Shown piece after piece: positions 35,764 to 45,490 of a stretch of 64,000 nucleotides of DNA. Where the stretch lies: positions 1-64,000 of the forward strand of contig DFBJ01000008.1 of assembly GCA_002366565.1 (NCBI GenBank). Direction: 5' to 3'. Position 1 is the first letter of the stretch. Each line of letters starts with the position of its first letter. The stretch comes from Bacteriovoracaceae bacterium UBA3083 (GTDB lineage Bacteria > Bdellovibrionota > Bacteriovoracia > Bacteriovoracales > Bacteriovoracaceae). The notes under the pieces were generated by a model that ran no database searches, had not been told where the DNA came from, and worked only from the letters and a program-made list of their open reading frames with translations. The position numbers and the translations under genes were made by a program.

Positions 35764-38147
35764 TGAGTTAGTCCTTTTAGTTTACTCGCCTTCTCTTTAG
35801 CTGCTAACATTATAGACAACTGCGGGTTTGTCCCTACAGCACCGGCTAAAATACTTGCATCAGAAATATACAAACCATTTTCTTCTAATTTACGTACAAA
35901 TTCAAATTTTTCGTCAAATGAATACATTGACCCCATAGCATGTACAGTATTCACCAATGGATGTAATGACTTAATTTCAGGGGCTTCAAAAGATAAATTC
36001 TTTAATGAAACGACCCCTTTCATTGTTAATAGATCGACACTCTCGATATCAGGGGATATCAGAAGGTCTGACATTACTCTAAGACCTTTTGAAAAGTTCT
36101 CCCAGACAGTATTTTTAATTTCATGAAATACAAAATTTTCATCTAGCATTTCAGAATATCTCACTTTAGATGGCACCTTATCTGAGACCATCACAGAAAC
36201 AAAGAAGTCTTGTCCATCAAATCTAGTTTCTGTAATCTTAGAAAGTACTGACTTAATTGAGTCATCGCTATGCGCCATTGATACTTGAAAAAACTTATTT
36301 CTTATTAAAAAAGAGGATAGTTCATTGAAGCAGTACTTACTCTCTTCTTTAAACCTTATCCTTAACTTCAACATTGGATGAAAATAAACACCGTACCTAT
36401 AAGGAAGAATCTTAGATCTTGAGAGAAGATTTGGGGTTTCAAAAACTCCACAACTAAGTACTAGATTTTTTGTAGATATAGAGAGGTTCCCGGTCTCAAC
36501 TTCCCAATTCTCTTTATTTTTTGAAATATAATTAACTCTCTCACTAAGGACAGAGAAGTCTTTTCGATTAAATATATTACCTGTTTTGTTATTCCCTCGA
36601 AATCTCCATGATGATTCTACATCGACCTCATCATGATCTTTAAAGAAGGATTTTATAAAGTGATCCAATGAAGTGTCATCGGCCTTAAGCATAATAGAAT
36701 TATCAACATCACTTGGTTTCATACCAAAAGGTATAGAACACACACCAGAGTTAATTGAAGCGGCTCCTCCAAATCCCTTGATTACATAATATGACATTGG
36801 GCTTTTTGAGATAGTGAAATCAAGTCCAAGTTTACGATATCGATTTTGCAAAACATTATAACTAAATTGTTGAGAAATAGGAGAGAGGTCCCCTTCCTCG
36901 ATGACTAAGATTCTATTAGAACCATCATTTAATTCTTGAGCGAATGTAAGCCCACCGATACCTGCTCCTACAATAACATAATCGTAAATCCCTTTAGGTG
37001 AATCAAAGTCAGAAACTTCTTTATTTTTCTTTTTCTTCTCTACTTTATAAAGACTTAGGAAATTAAAAACATTTGTAACTTGTTTTGAAAATACATAAGG
37101 AATCAAAAAATTTATGTAAAGAGGTACTCTTATTTTTAGAGCAAGGTCCTCTTTAAATAATTGTAGTAGTTTCTTTTTTCTTTCAAATTTAAATAGCACA
37201 TTATCGATTGTAGATAGTGTTAGAGTAATAAATACTACCAATAAGTCCACAACAAATATTAAATAAGATTCAAACGTGAAGAAGATACCTTTTTCGAGAT
37301 TGAAATATTTTAAATATGATCTGAGGAAATATATTTGTACTGCAAGAATAAAAAATAAAAGATAAATATTAATAAAAGAAAAAGTAAATATGAGAGGAGA
37401 GCATAGCATTGCTTTAATTAAACCTGAAGAAGCATGATCAAATCCTTCCTCAAATAGAACGCTCTTTAAACTAAAGTCCCTGAACATCACTTTAGACCAA
37501 AGCCAAGATCTTTGAATATCATTCAATATTAAACTGATAAGGCCATGCTTTTTCATATGGATTACATTAATTCTCTTATCAAGAAAGATAAGAACTCCAA
37601 TTTCTTTTAAAGTTAATCCAAACTCAGTATCTTCTACAGAGGCCCCACTAATCTCATCATCAAACCCATTCGTTTGCATGAAGATGCTTTTCTTAATTGC
37701 AAAAATATTTGTTATACAATTACTTGTAATCTCATTTTCTTCTAGAAATCCTTTTCTTATTCGAAGATTATAAAAATTACTAAAGACATCTTTTTCATAA
37801 CATTCATTTGAATAAATCCCCTCAAAAGCATCTATTCCATTCTCTGAATTTTCAACAATATATTTTAAAGAGTTATCAGTAACAATAACATCTGAATCTA
37901 AAAATATTAAATACTTCCCTCTAGCATTACTTGCTCCTAAGTTTCTAGAATATGAAGCTCCCAATCTTGATTCGTTATAAGAAATAGAGCAATCAAACCG
38001 TTTAGCAAGTTCACTTAAATCTTCACCACTACAATCATCTACAATAATAATCTCTTTTGAATCTATTTTATCAATAGATAGCAAAACCTTAGCCAGAGTA
38101 CTGGCATTAGAAATTGATGGGATAATAAAAGAAAAGTTAATATTCAT
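35760..38147 (-). CDS. GT2 glycosyltransferase fused to a GMC-type FAD oxidoreductase
   Basis: 795 residues, an unusual fusion. Residues 1-235 are a GT2 domain: FIIPSISNAS, IIVDDCS, SYSRNLGAS, metal motif FLDSD (83-87) and GASVEDTEFG. Residues 245-315 contain two to three membrane helices. Residues 388-795 are a GMC oxidoreductase: DYVIVGAGIGGL (389-400), VIKGFGGAASINSG, LVLSCGVFETPNLLSRS, and C-terminal VHAMGSM...ISDASILAGAVGTNPQLS. GMC enzymes oxidise alcohols to aldehydes or ketones with FAD. One protein could thus place a sugar and oxidise it at the membrane (inference). It is the first gene of a six-gene operon in which every junction overlaps. Confidence 0.87.
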   Translation of the reverse strand: MNINFSFIIPSISNASTLAKVLLSIDKIDSKEIIIVDDCSGEDLSELAKRFDCSISYNESRLGASYSRNLGASNARGKYLIFLDSDVIVTDNSLKYIVENSENGIDAFEGIYSNECYEKDVFSNFYNLRIRKGFLEENEITSNCITNIFAIKKSIFMQTNGFDDEISGASVEDTEFGLTLKEIGVLIFLDKRINVIHMKKHGLISLILNDIQRSWLWSKVMFRDFSLKSVLFEEGFDHASSGLIKAMLCSPLIFTFSFINIYLLFFILAVQIYFLRSYLKYFNLEKGIFFTFESYLIFVVDLLVVFITLTLSTIDNVLFKFERKKKLLQLFKEDLALKIRVPLYINFLIPYVFSKQVTNVFNFLSLYKVEKKKKNKEVSDFDSPKGIYDYVIVGAGIGGLTFAQELNDGSNRILVIEEGDLSPISQQFSYNVLQNRYRKLGLDFTISKSPMSYYVIKGFGGAASINSGVCSIPFGMKPSDVDNSIMLKADDTSLDHFIKSFFKDHDEVDVESSWRFRGNNKTGNIFNRKDFSVLSERVNYISKNKENWEVETGNLSISTKNLVLSCGVFETPNLLSRSKILPYRYGVYFHPMLKLRIRFKEESKYCFNELSSFLIRNKFFQVSMAHSDDSIKSVLSKITETRFDGQDFFVSVMVSDKVPSKVRYSEMLDENFVFHEIKNTVWENFSKGLRVMSDLLISPDIESVDLLTMKGVVSLKNLSFEAPEIKSLHPLVNTVHAMGSMYSFDEKFEFVRKLEENGLYISDASILAGAVGTNPQLSIMLAAKEKASKLKGLTH

Positions 38148-38191
38148 TTTTATACGTTTTAATCATTACACTTATCATGTAATATTTGTTC

Positions 38192-39196
38192 ATGAGTATT
38201 TTTAGGTCTACATTCAATCATTCAACTAGAATAATGTCTCACATCTTATCACATATATCGTTTATTTTTCCTAAAATAAAACCTAGACCTACACTCATTA
38301 TTATTGGTTTAACCAATGCTTGTAATTTAAAATGTTCTTTCTGTTTTCAGAGTCAGAGTGGTGCTCACAACCTCCAAGAGAGAGGTGAAAGATTCATGAC
38401 GAGAGAAACTTTTATAAAGGTACTCGATGATGCGAAAGGCCTATGTAATTTTATCGAATTTGGATTATTTGGTGAACCTACAATGCACCCTCAACTGACA
38501 GAATTTATAGAGATTGCAAAACAAAAAGGTTTCCATCTAACAATCGATTCAAATGGAACTCTTTACAATCAAAAAACAGTAAAACAAATTGTGAAGAATA
38601 AAGTGAATAGTGTAGTCTTTTCCATTGATGGAGTTAATTCAAAACAATATGAAAATGTTCGAGCAGGTGCAAACTTTTCGGATGTAAAAAAATCTATAAA
38701 CTTATTCAAATTAGAAAAAGAGAACCTTAATAGCTCCTTTCCTCTTTTAATTGCGAGAGGGTTAGAGCTAGAATCTAAGACAGGTCCCAAACATAGATCT
38801 TGGATGAAGAACCTTGGATTTGAACATATCCTCTTCTCTCCACTACAAAATTGGAGTGGTTTATTCTCGAAGAAAGTAAGCGACAAAAGCTCCTGTACAT
38901 TTCCTTGGTTAACTCTAAGTGTTGATTGTGATGGTGAAGTTTTACCTTGCTGTGAAGATTATAACGCTAAGCTATCTATGGGTAATGTAAAAAATGAGAG
39001 TTTACAAAGCTTATGGTTCAACAAGAAATGGACAGAACTCAGAGATTTCCATAGAGGTAGTAAGAAAAAAACAGAGCAAGACTTTAGCTCCTGTATAGGA
39101 TGTAGCTATAGGACTCAAAAAACCCTTCCTCCAAAAGTTCGCTACCAACTATATTTAAGAGCGATTAAAGAATATTTTTTAGAATTAAAAAACTAA
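38192..39196 (+). CDS. Radical SAM/SPASM-domain protein
   Basis: 334 residues from the ATG at 38192. The core has C44-x3-C48-x2-C51 (CNLKCSFC), and NSVVFSIDG is in the barrel. A C-terminal SPASM region has CDGEVLPCCEDY and CIGCSY to hold extra clusters. Such enzymes modify peptides, aminoglycosides or sugars; none of those substrates can be assigned. No good Shine-Dalgarno was seen, and a TTG six bases earlier is an alternative start. It is divergent from the GT2-GMC gene (44-bp gap) and convergent with a second radical SAM gene, overlapping by 12 bases. Confidence 0.86.
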   Translation: MSIFRSTFNHSTRIMSHILSHISFIFPKIKPRPTLIIIGLTNACNLKCSFCFQSQSGAHNLQERGERFMTRETFIKVLDDAKGLCNFIEFGLFGEPTMHPQLTEFIEIAKQKGFHLTIDSNGTLYNQKTVKQIVKNKVNSVVFSIDGVNSKQYENVRAGANFSDVKKSINLFKLEKENLNSSFPLLIARGLELESKTGPKHRSWMKNLGFEHILFSPLQNWSGLFSKKVSDKSSCTFPWLTLSVDCDGEVLPCCEDYNAKLSMGNVKNESLQSLWFNKKWTELRDFHRGSKKKTEQDFSSCIGCSYRTQKTLPPKVRYQLYLRAIKEYFLELKN

Positions 39197-40294
39197 CTTC
39201 TTAATGGCCAGTCCTAAAACTTTTACAGACTTAATAGGGATTCGTGCAACGAATGATTTATTTGTTGCTACAGCCGAAGTCATTGCACATGACCATGTAC
39301 AATTACAATTTTGATTTGAAAGATATTTTTCTTTAAAATCTTTATATTTCTGAGAATCCGTGACTCTCTTTATATCATAGTCATATGCTCTCAATGAACC
39401 TATAGACTCCCAAATAGGCTCACAAGGGTAGACATCACCTTTCTCTGTTACAACAATTATATTTTCACCTGCTTTACAGTAGCTAGAAGTCATTAACTCT
39501 TCTTTCAATGACTCCCCAAGGAGATCGTTAGATATCAAAGTTGCAACTTTCATTCCCAGTATAAAAGGATTGAATACTTTTGAAACATTCTCAAGAACAG
39601 TTTCATTTGATATTTTTTTAAACTTTACAAAATCATCTAGCTTTTCTTTATGTTCAATTATCTTATTTAAATATCCCACTGATATTCGATCACATTTAAA
39701 GTCTGATTTAACTCTTTTTATTATTTGTGGAAGATCTGAGCTATTCTCCTTAAGATATACAATATTAATATTTAATTTTAAATTATTAAGATCAAGACTA
39801 TTCAGTCGATTAAATGTTTCAATAGCCTTTTTATATAATCCTTTAACTTTTCTTATTTCATCATGTTTTTCATCTATATGATCAATTGATAACTGCAATT
39901 GAAATAATCGATCAGGATAACGTCTGCAAAGAGTAGACATCGATTCAACAATTCGTTCTGAATAGAAGCAATTTGAAGGTATATCTATTACCTTAGTATT
40001 ACAGTTTAAGATAAAACTTTCACAAATTTCGATTATATCTCTACGTATGAAAGGCTCTCCTCCAGAAAGAGAAAGAAAATGTAGAGCCCCATACTTTTTG
40101 GTCATACTATTAATTTCATCAATAGTTAATTCTCGATCTTTTGATGCCTTATCATTTAAAAAGTCTTTATATAGACAAAAATCGCAGAGAGCATTACATC
40201 TTGAAGTAATAAAGAAAATAAGTGTTTGAGCATTTTTTCTCTTTTGTAAAAAGAGGAGTAAAGACTCAAGTATTGTTCTCATTATATTTAACAT
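39185..40294 (-). CDS. Radical SAM protein with SPASM-like C-terminus
   Basis: 369 residues. C33-x3-C37-x2-C40 (CNALCDFC), SLSGGEPFIRRDI (the GGEP motif) and LQLSID place it firmly in the radical SAM superfamily. The C-terminal region CKAGENIIVVTEKGDVYPCEP and CNCTWSC supplies auxiliary-cluster cysteines. It is a single gene on its strand. Five codons separate two possible ATG starts (40294 and 40282); the choice is not settled by a ribosome-binding site. Confidence 0.86.
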   Translation of the reverse strand: MLNIMRTILESLLLFLQKRKNAQTLIFFITSRCNALCDFCLYKDFLNDKASKDRELTIDEINSMTKKYGALHFLSLSGGEPFIRRDIIEICESFILNCNTKVIDIPSNCFYSERIVESMSTLCRRYPDRLFQLQLSIDHIDEKHDEIRKVKGLYKKAIETFNRLNSLDLNNLKLNINIVYLKENSSDLPQIIKRVKSDFKCDRISVGYLNKIIEHKEKLDDFVKFKKISNETVLENVSKVFNPFILGMKVATLISNDLLGESLKEELMTSSYCKAGENIIVVTEKGDVYPCEPIWESIGSLRAYDYDIKRVTDSQKYKDFKEKYLSNQNCNCTWSCAMTSAVATNKSFVARIPIKSVKVLGLAIKKLVF

Positions 40295-40356
40295 GCTTGT
40301 ATTATGACCTATCTTTAAAACTATTAATATAGCTCTCTTAGAGATATATTAAACAT

Positions 40357-42195
40357 ATGGTAAATTCTAAAATTAAAGAGCTTATACTTATTTTAACTAT
40401 CGGTACTCTAATTACCTTAATAACATATATTCCCATAATCAAAGACTTTAACAACTGGGGAATAAATGACTGGGACTCTGCTTTTACTTGGATCGCTATT
40501 GGTAGAGATAGCCTTGTTAAGTATTTTCAATTCCCACTCTGGACGCCATATATTGAAGGCGGCAGACCTTTTTATTTAAATCCAGAACACATCTTTTATT
40601 ACCCTATATTCTACTTTGTATTTCCTTGGATGAAAGTAATATACGCTTATAAAGTATTTTTTCTTTTGCACATCCTAATTGCTTTTATTACTTCATACTA
40701 CTTTGCCAAGTCATCTAGGCTAACAATAACCTCATCTCTATTAGTTGCCATTCTATATGCTTTCAATAGTAGCATGGCGCTAAACTTTGCTCAGGGACAT
40801 ATATATTATTTAGGATATAGTTGGATTCCATTATTATTAATGGCAGTTTTTAACATTACTGAACCAAAAGAGTCTGTCTTTCTCGCCACATTTGCATCGA
40901 GTATGCTTATTTTAGCTTCAAGTACATATATAGTAATTATTACTTTTTTATTTTTGCTAATTTCATGTTTCTTCTTAATATTTCAAAAGAATACTAGGCC
41001 TTTAAAGATATTGTTCACTTCACTAACTATGACCTTTTTTATTACTCTCTTTAAGACAATTCCTGAAGTATTCTTTATGAGTGATTTACCTCGAACGATT
41101 GACCTTCCGTCTGGACATTCAATATTTTCTTTAATTTACTCTTTCATAAGCAAGTCACAAAATATTTTTTGGGAGCATGATAACTTTAACTTTTATAAGA
41201 GCATATCTAATATATCAGTACTCAATGGAAAAGCTCCCTATTGGTTATTTGGAATTTCTGAAGAATGGCCAGACAATGGAAGCTACATTGGTCTATTCCC
41301 TTTAATCGCTTCAATTGTAGCGATGGTAAATTTCAGAAAGTCTTGGAAGGTTATACTATGGACTATGCTATTTTTCATAATGGCATCCTTTGGAGCTAGA
41401 CTTTATATATCTCCTTGGTCCCTACTCAAACACTTTCCATTACTTGAAAGCATGAGATCTCTTATGAGATTTAAAATTATAACAATACCTTTTATATGTT
41501 TGTTCTGTGGCTTTTTTATAAATTCACTCCGACTCAAGCTTAAATTTAAGTATCGAAATATATTCTTTGCTTTAATACTTTTATTTATTACTTTCGATTT
41601 AACACTATTAAATCAAAAAATTATGTCTAGGGCATTCCCATTTAAAGAGGTAGAAACAACCAAACAACTTACCTTTCCAGCTCTAATAAATTCATATAAT
41701 CCTAAAGATTATGATACTTATTCACAGACTACTGAAAGCTTAATATATCCAAAATACCTAGAGGGATATAGCGTTACAGAGAAAGCCGAAGACAGGACAA
41801 ATAGACGTGTAATTCATTCACTTCCAATAGATGATCAGGACTATAAAGGACACTTTTACCTTAAAGAAAGTCGTGGAAATTTAAAGCTACTACAATGGAG
41901 TCCAAACCAATTAACATTTGAATATGATGTGAATGGTAGTGACTCTATAATATTAAATCAAAACTACGATGAGAACTGGGTAGCCACAAATGAACGAAAT
42001 GTTACTCAATATAGAGGAATTATATCAATCCCTATCGCTAAAAAAGGTAATATCACTATATCATATACACCTAAGCGGCTTTACATACTGATGATTATTT
42101 CCACTTTATCATTGTTCTTTATTGGTATAATATTTTACAAAATGGATTTTCTATTTATAAAAATAGGAAAAGGTCAAAAGTACTTTAGCGCGTAA
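40357..42195 (+). CDS. YfhO-like multi-pass membrane protein (GT-C superfamily)
   Basis: 612 residues with about twelve hydrophobic helices and a C-terminal extracytoplasmic domain. The first loop, NDWDSAFTWIAIGRDSL then PLWTPYIEGGRPFY, and the C-terminal pattern QWSPNQLTFEYDV, LNQNYDENWVATNE resemble the bacterial YfhO family, which takes part in glycosylating surface polymers such as lipoteichoic acid. Substrate not known. It is divergent from the radical SAM gene by 62 bases; the next radical SAM gene follows 58 bases downstream. Confidence 0.8.
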   Translation: MVNSKIKELILILTIGTLITLITYIPIIKDFNNWGINDWDSAFTWIAIGRDSLVKYFQFPLWTPYIEGGRPFYLNPEHIFYYPIFYFVFPWMKVIYAYKVFFLLHILIAFITSYYFAKSSRLTITSSLLVAILYAFNSSMALNFAQGHIYYLGYSWIPLLLMAVFNITEPKESVFLATFASSMLILASSTYIVIITFLFLLISCFFLIFQKNTRPLKILFTSLTMTFFITLFKTIPEVFFMSDLPRTIDLPSGHSIFSLIYSFISKSQNIFWEHDNFNFYKSISNISVLNGKAPYWLFGISEEWPDNGSYIGLFPLIASIVAMVNFRKSWKVILWTMLFFIMASFGARLYISPWSLLKHFPLLESMRSLMRFKIITIPFICLFCGFFINSLRLKLKFKYRNIFFALILLFITFDLTLLNQKIMSRAFPFKEVETTKQLTFPALINSYNPKDYDTYSQTTESLIYPKYLEGYSVTEKAEDRTNRRVIHSLPIDDQDYKGHFYLKESRGNLKLLQWSPNQLTFEYDVNGSDSIILNQNYDENWVATNERNVTQYRGIISIPIAKKGNITISYTPKRLYILMIISTLSLFFIGIIFYKMDFLFIKIGKGQKYFSA

Positions 42196-42253
42196 TAAAA
42201 GATTAGCTTTCGAGAAGACTCCCTAAGCTTAAACTTTATTGAAATGAGATAAT

Positions 42254-43873
42254 ATGAGCAACGTTTGTTTAATAAGATCCCCACTAATTTTACGCGATGA
42301 TTCTGTGGCATCAACTCAGGGAACTCCTCCATTGGGTCTAGCCTACCTACTAAGTGCTTTAAAAGAAGAAGGTCATAGTGTCTCAGCAATTGATGCCTTA
42401 GGAGAGAGTTTACACAGTTTCACAAAACTTAAAGATACTCGAGTTATAGTAAATGGCCTAGAAGCTCATGAAATAATTGAAAGAATTCCAAGAGATGTAG
42501 ACTACATTGGTTTTTCTTGTATGTTCTCAAATGAATGGATCTATTTAAGATATATTATTAAGCAGGTACGCTTAGCTTTTCCAAATGCAGAAATTATTGC
42601 AGGAGGGGAACATATTACAGCAGATACAAACTATATACTTGAAACTTGTCCAGAGATTGATGCACTTCTACTCGGAGAAGGAGAGGAGTTAATTTGTAAC
42701 TATATTAAATCTAGAAATCAAAACCTTCCTCTTGAGAATATAAAAGGGATAGTGTATCTCGACCAAAATAAAAATATAGTAAAGACACCAAGTAGTGTAC
42801 GTATCAAAAACATTGATTCAATTGCTTGGCCCTCTTGGGATGAACTTCCTTTAGAGAAGTATTTGGATGCAGGGTTTGGTTATTCATCTTTTAATAAGCG
42901 TACTATCCCTATGCTTGCAACAAGAGGATGTCCTTATCAATGTACATTTTGTACAAATCCATTTATGTGGGAAAACAAATGGTATAGTCGCTCTCCTCAA
43001 GATGTTGTAGATGAAATTAAATACTATATCGATAAGTATAAGATAACTGGGATAGATTTCTACGACTTGACCTTTATAATAAATAAACAATGGGTATTAG
43101 AGTTTTGTGATATTTTAAAAAAAGAAAATATATCATTAAAATGGACTTTTCCATCGGGCTCAAGATCTGAAGTAATTGATAAAGAAGTAATAACAGCACT
43201 AAAAGAAACAGGTATCACTCGTCTACCTTACGCCCCAGAAACCGGATCAGAAAAGACAGCAAAAAGAATTAAGAAAAGAATCAGTCATACAAAAATGTTA
43301 TCTTCAATAAAAGAATCTATTGCACAGGGGATTCATACAGAGGCAACTCTAATATTTGGATTTCCAGGCCAAACATTTAAAGAAGCATGTATAAATATTA
43401 AATTCTTAGTAAAGTTAGCATTTATGGGAATAAATGATGTTTCATGCTATCCATTTGTACCCTACCCTGGTTCAGAACTTCATAAAAATTTAGAAAAAGA
43501 AGGAAAGATCGTTAAAGAGCCTGGCGAGTATGAAAAGTGGCTTAACGGAATTGTTTACAATAATATCACAGGAATAAAGTCTTGGTCTGAGCATATTCCT
43601 ACATGGACTATGCCTTTCTTTACATTAGGTGGAATGTTTTTCTTCAATATTATCCAATATACAATTAGACCTCAAAGGATATTTAAATCTATAAAGAGTG
43701 TAATTAAAGGTCAACCGGAAGGTATATGTGAGTCTATTATTTACGGCCTGTACTTAAACTACTTTAAAGGAAGAAAAGTTAATATTAATTCTTCAAACCT
43801 TCACGATATAAATACATTTAAAGGAAGTTCAGAGAACTCTATAAACCACGAAAAAACAGTTATCTCAAAGTAA
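42254..43873 (+). CDS. B12-binding-type radical SAM protein
   Basis: 539 residues. N-terminal B12-binding-like domain (1-150: GTPPLGLAYLLSALKEEGH, AGGEHITADT, LLGEGEEL), then C226-x3-C230-x2-C233 (CPYQCTFC) and a TIM-barrel core with PYAPETGSEKTAKRI and FGFPGQT. A C-terminal hydrophobic stretch (MPFFTLGGMFFFNIIQ) suggests membrane contact, as in the related protein at 28365. It probably shares a transcript with the YfhO-like gene. It overlaps the convergent membrane-protein gene by 9 bases. Confidence 0.87.
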   Translation: MSNVCLIRSPLILRDDSVASTQGTPPLGLAYLLSALKEEGHSVSAIDALGESLHSFTKLKDTRVIVNGLEAHEIIERIPRDVDYIGFSCMFSNEWIYLRYIIKQVRLAFPNAEIIAGGEHITADTNYILETCPEIDALLLGEGEELICNYIKSRNQNLPLENIKGIVYLDQNKNIVKTPSSVRIKNIDSIAWPSWDELPLEKYLDAGFGYSSFNKRTIPMLATRGCPYQCTFCTNPFMWENKWYSRSPQDVVDEIKYYIDKYKITGIDFYDLTFIINKQWVLEFCDILKKENISLKWTFPSGSRSEVIDKEVITALKETGITRLPYAPETGSEKTAKRIKKRISHTKMLSSIKESIAQGIHTEATLIFGFPGQTFKEACINIKFLVKLAFMGINDVSCYPFVPYPGSELHKNLEKEGKIVKEPGEYEKWLNGIVYNNITGIKSWSEHIPTWTMPFFTLGGMFFFNIIQYTIRPQRIFKSIKSVIKGQPEGICESIIYGLYLNYFKGRKVNINSSNLHDINTFKGSSENSINHEKTVISK

Positions 43874-45490
43874 ATAAAGCTTAAAGTTTCCAAGATCTTT
43901 ACTTGGAAGATTCAATCTCCAATGAGCAGGTACTAGTATTCCTTTAATCTTGTACTTAACAGATAATTCCTTCCACTGTTTTTTCTTACGGCTCTCCCAA
44001 AGTCTTTGCTCATAACTTTGATCAATATAGAACTGGTAGCCTTTCCCAACATTTACTTCATCATAGTTAACTTCATAAATATCTTTAAATACAGATGAAA
44101 AATAAAGAGAGACTCCTGGAATATAAGATATAGTGTCTACCTCATTCAAATTAATCAAATTACTAAACTTATATAAAACAGCTACTGAGTAACAAGAAGA
44201 GCATGAAAGAACATTCCCATCCAACTTAACCTCTTCTGTGACTTGCTCAGGTAGTATAAAAACCCTATATTTGAGTTTATAAAATATAGTACTCATCAAA
44301 AGACAAAGCCCGATAATTATCCAACTAATATTCCTTTTCTTAAAACTTATATTGATTCTTAGGGTAAATAGACAAATTAAGATATAAATGACTTTGAGAT
44401 ATGAGAGAAGCTCAAAATTTATTAGTCCCAAATAAGCTACAATATTTAATAAAATAGGAATAAGAAGAGAGAAAAAAGTAGCTCCTCTACCATATTTTTT
44501 ATGAATTTCAGAAAGTATATAAAGAGTAATAAGAAAAATTGGAAAAAGACTAAAACGCTGAGGCATCATAGAAGTAAAACTACCTGGTAGATAGCCAGAA
44601 AAATGATTATAGGCCAAAGTAGAAAAAATATAAAAAGAAGACGTTGTAAAAATAAGAGCTATATTTTTACTCATATTCTTTTTCTTATTCATAATTTTAA
44701 AAAGCGAAAATATAAAGCTAATTAAAACCGCTATAAACTCAGACGAATAATAACTAACAAACACTCTATGGATATCCCAGTTTTTCACGATATCTGTATA
44801 TAATCCTTCACCAGACTTAAGACTTTCTAGAGGCAACAGAATTGAAAAGGTAAACTTCAGCCCGAAAAAAAGAGGGATCGTCAAGCAACAAATAAAAAAC
44901 TTATTCAACAATGCCGTAGCATTTTTATGGCAACAAAATAGCTCTGTTAGAAATAATATTATTAAGCTATAAATCCCAAGAACAGGATGAAGTAAGAACG
45001 TTATCAAAGAAAGGTAGTAAGGAAACCTCCCCCGATTCTGTGTATATAACAAAGAAACTGAAGCTAGGATTGTACCAACAAAACCACCTGTTGATGCTGT
45101 TCGAATTATATCAAAAGAGTAAAGTGTAGGTATGGAAAAATAGGTCGCTGCTAAAAAACTAACTCCCAGAAATGTTCGAATTAGAGTATTTTTTTCATAA
45201 GGCCTAAAGAAGTATGTGATCCCTAATAAATAGAGCATCGAAAAAAAAGCCGTTACAAACTTAGAGATAACAGAAACTGAAAATCCTAAATAAACTAATG
45301 GATATAAAGAAATTGGCAGAAGTGTAAGCATTTGGGAGTGGACATGATAGTCAAAGCTACTTCCAAAGTTTTTAATATCTCCTGAAATTAAATAAGCAGG
45401 AGCTAAAATGTCTTGATAATTATATGATAGATAATAGAGCAGTATAAAAATAACTAAAAGCAGTAAGTAATTAGCCGTTTTATATTTCAT
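43865..45490 (-). CDS. Multi-pass membrane protein, GT-C-like
   Basis: 541 residues from the ATG at 45490 (a TTG nine bases earlier is possible). About twelve helices with a loop SGDIKNFGSSFDYHVHSQ near the start and a hydrophilic C-terminal domain. It is a paralogue of the gene at 57428: both have NWD(I/T)HR in a central loop and end with a WE-R---WxxLxVKYxIxxxLVPxxWxL pattern. The upstream GtrB/ArnC-like GT2 would supply a polyprenyl-phosphate sugar, so this protein is the likely transferase on the outer face (inference). Coupled by overlap to that gene. Confidence 0.74.
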   Translation of the reverse strand: MKYKTANYLLLLVIFILLYYLSYNYQDILAPAYLISGDIKNFGSSFDYHVHSQMLTLLPISLYPLVYLGFSVSVISKFVTAFFSMLYLLGITYFFRPYEKNTLIRTFLGVSFLAATYFSIPTLYSFDIIRTASTGGFVGTILASVSLLYTQNRGRFPYYLSLITFLLHPVLGIYSLIILFLTELFCCHKNATALLNKFFICCLTIPLFFGLKFTFSILLPLESLKSGEGLYTDIVKNWDIHRVFVSYYSSEFIAVLISFIFSLFKIMNKKKNMSKNIALIFTTSSFYIFSTLAYNHFSGYLPGSFTSMMPQRFSLFPIFLITLYILSEIHKKYGRGATFFSLLIPILLNIVAYLGLINFELLSYLKVIYILICLFTLRINISFKKRNISWIIIGLCLLMSTIFYKLKYRVFILPEQVTEEVKLDGNVLSCSSCYSVAVLYKFSNLINLNEVDTISYIPGVSLYFSSVFKDIYEVNYDEVNVGKGYQFYIDQSYEQRLWESRKKKQWKELSVKYKIKGILVPAHWRLNLPSKDLGNFKLYLL

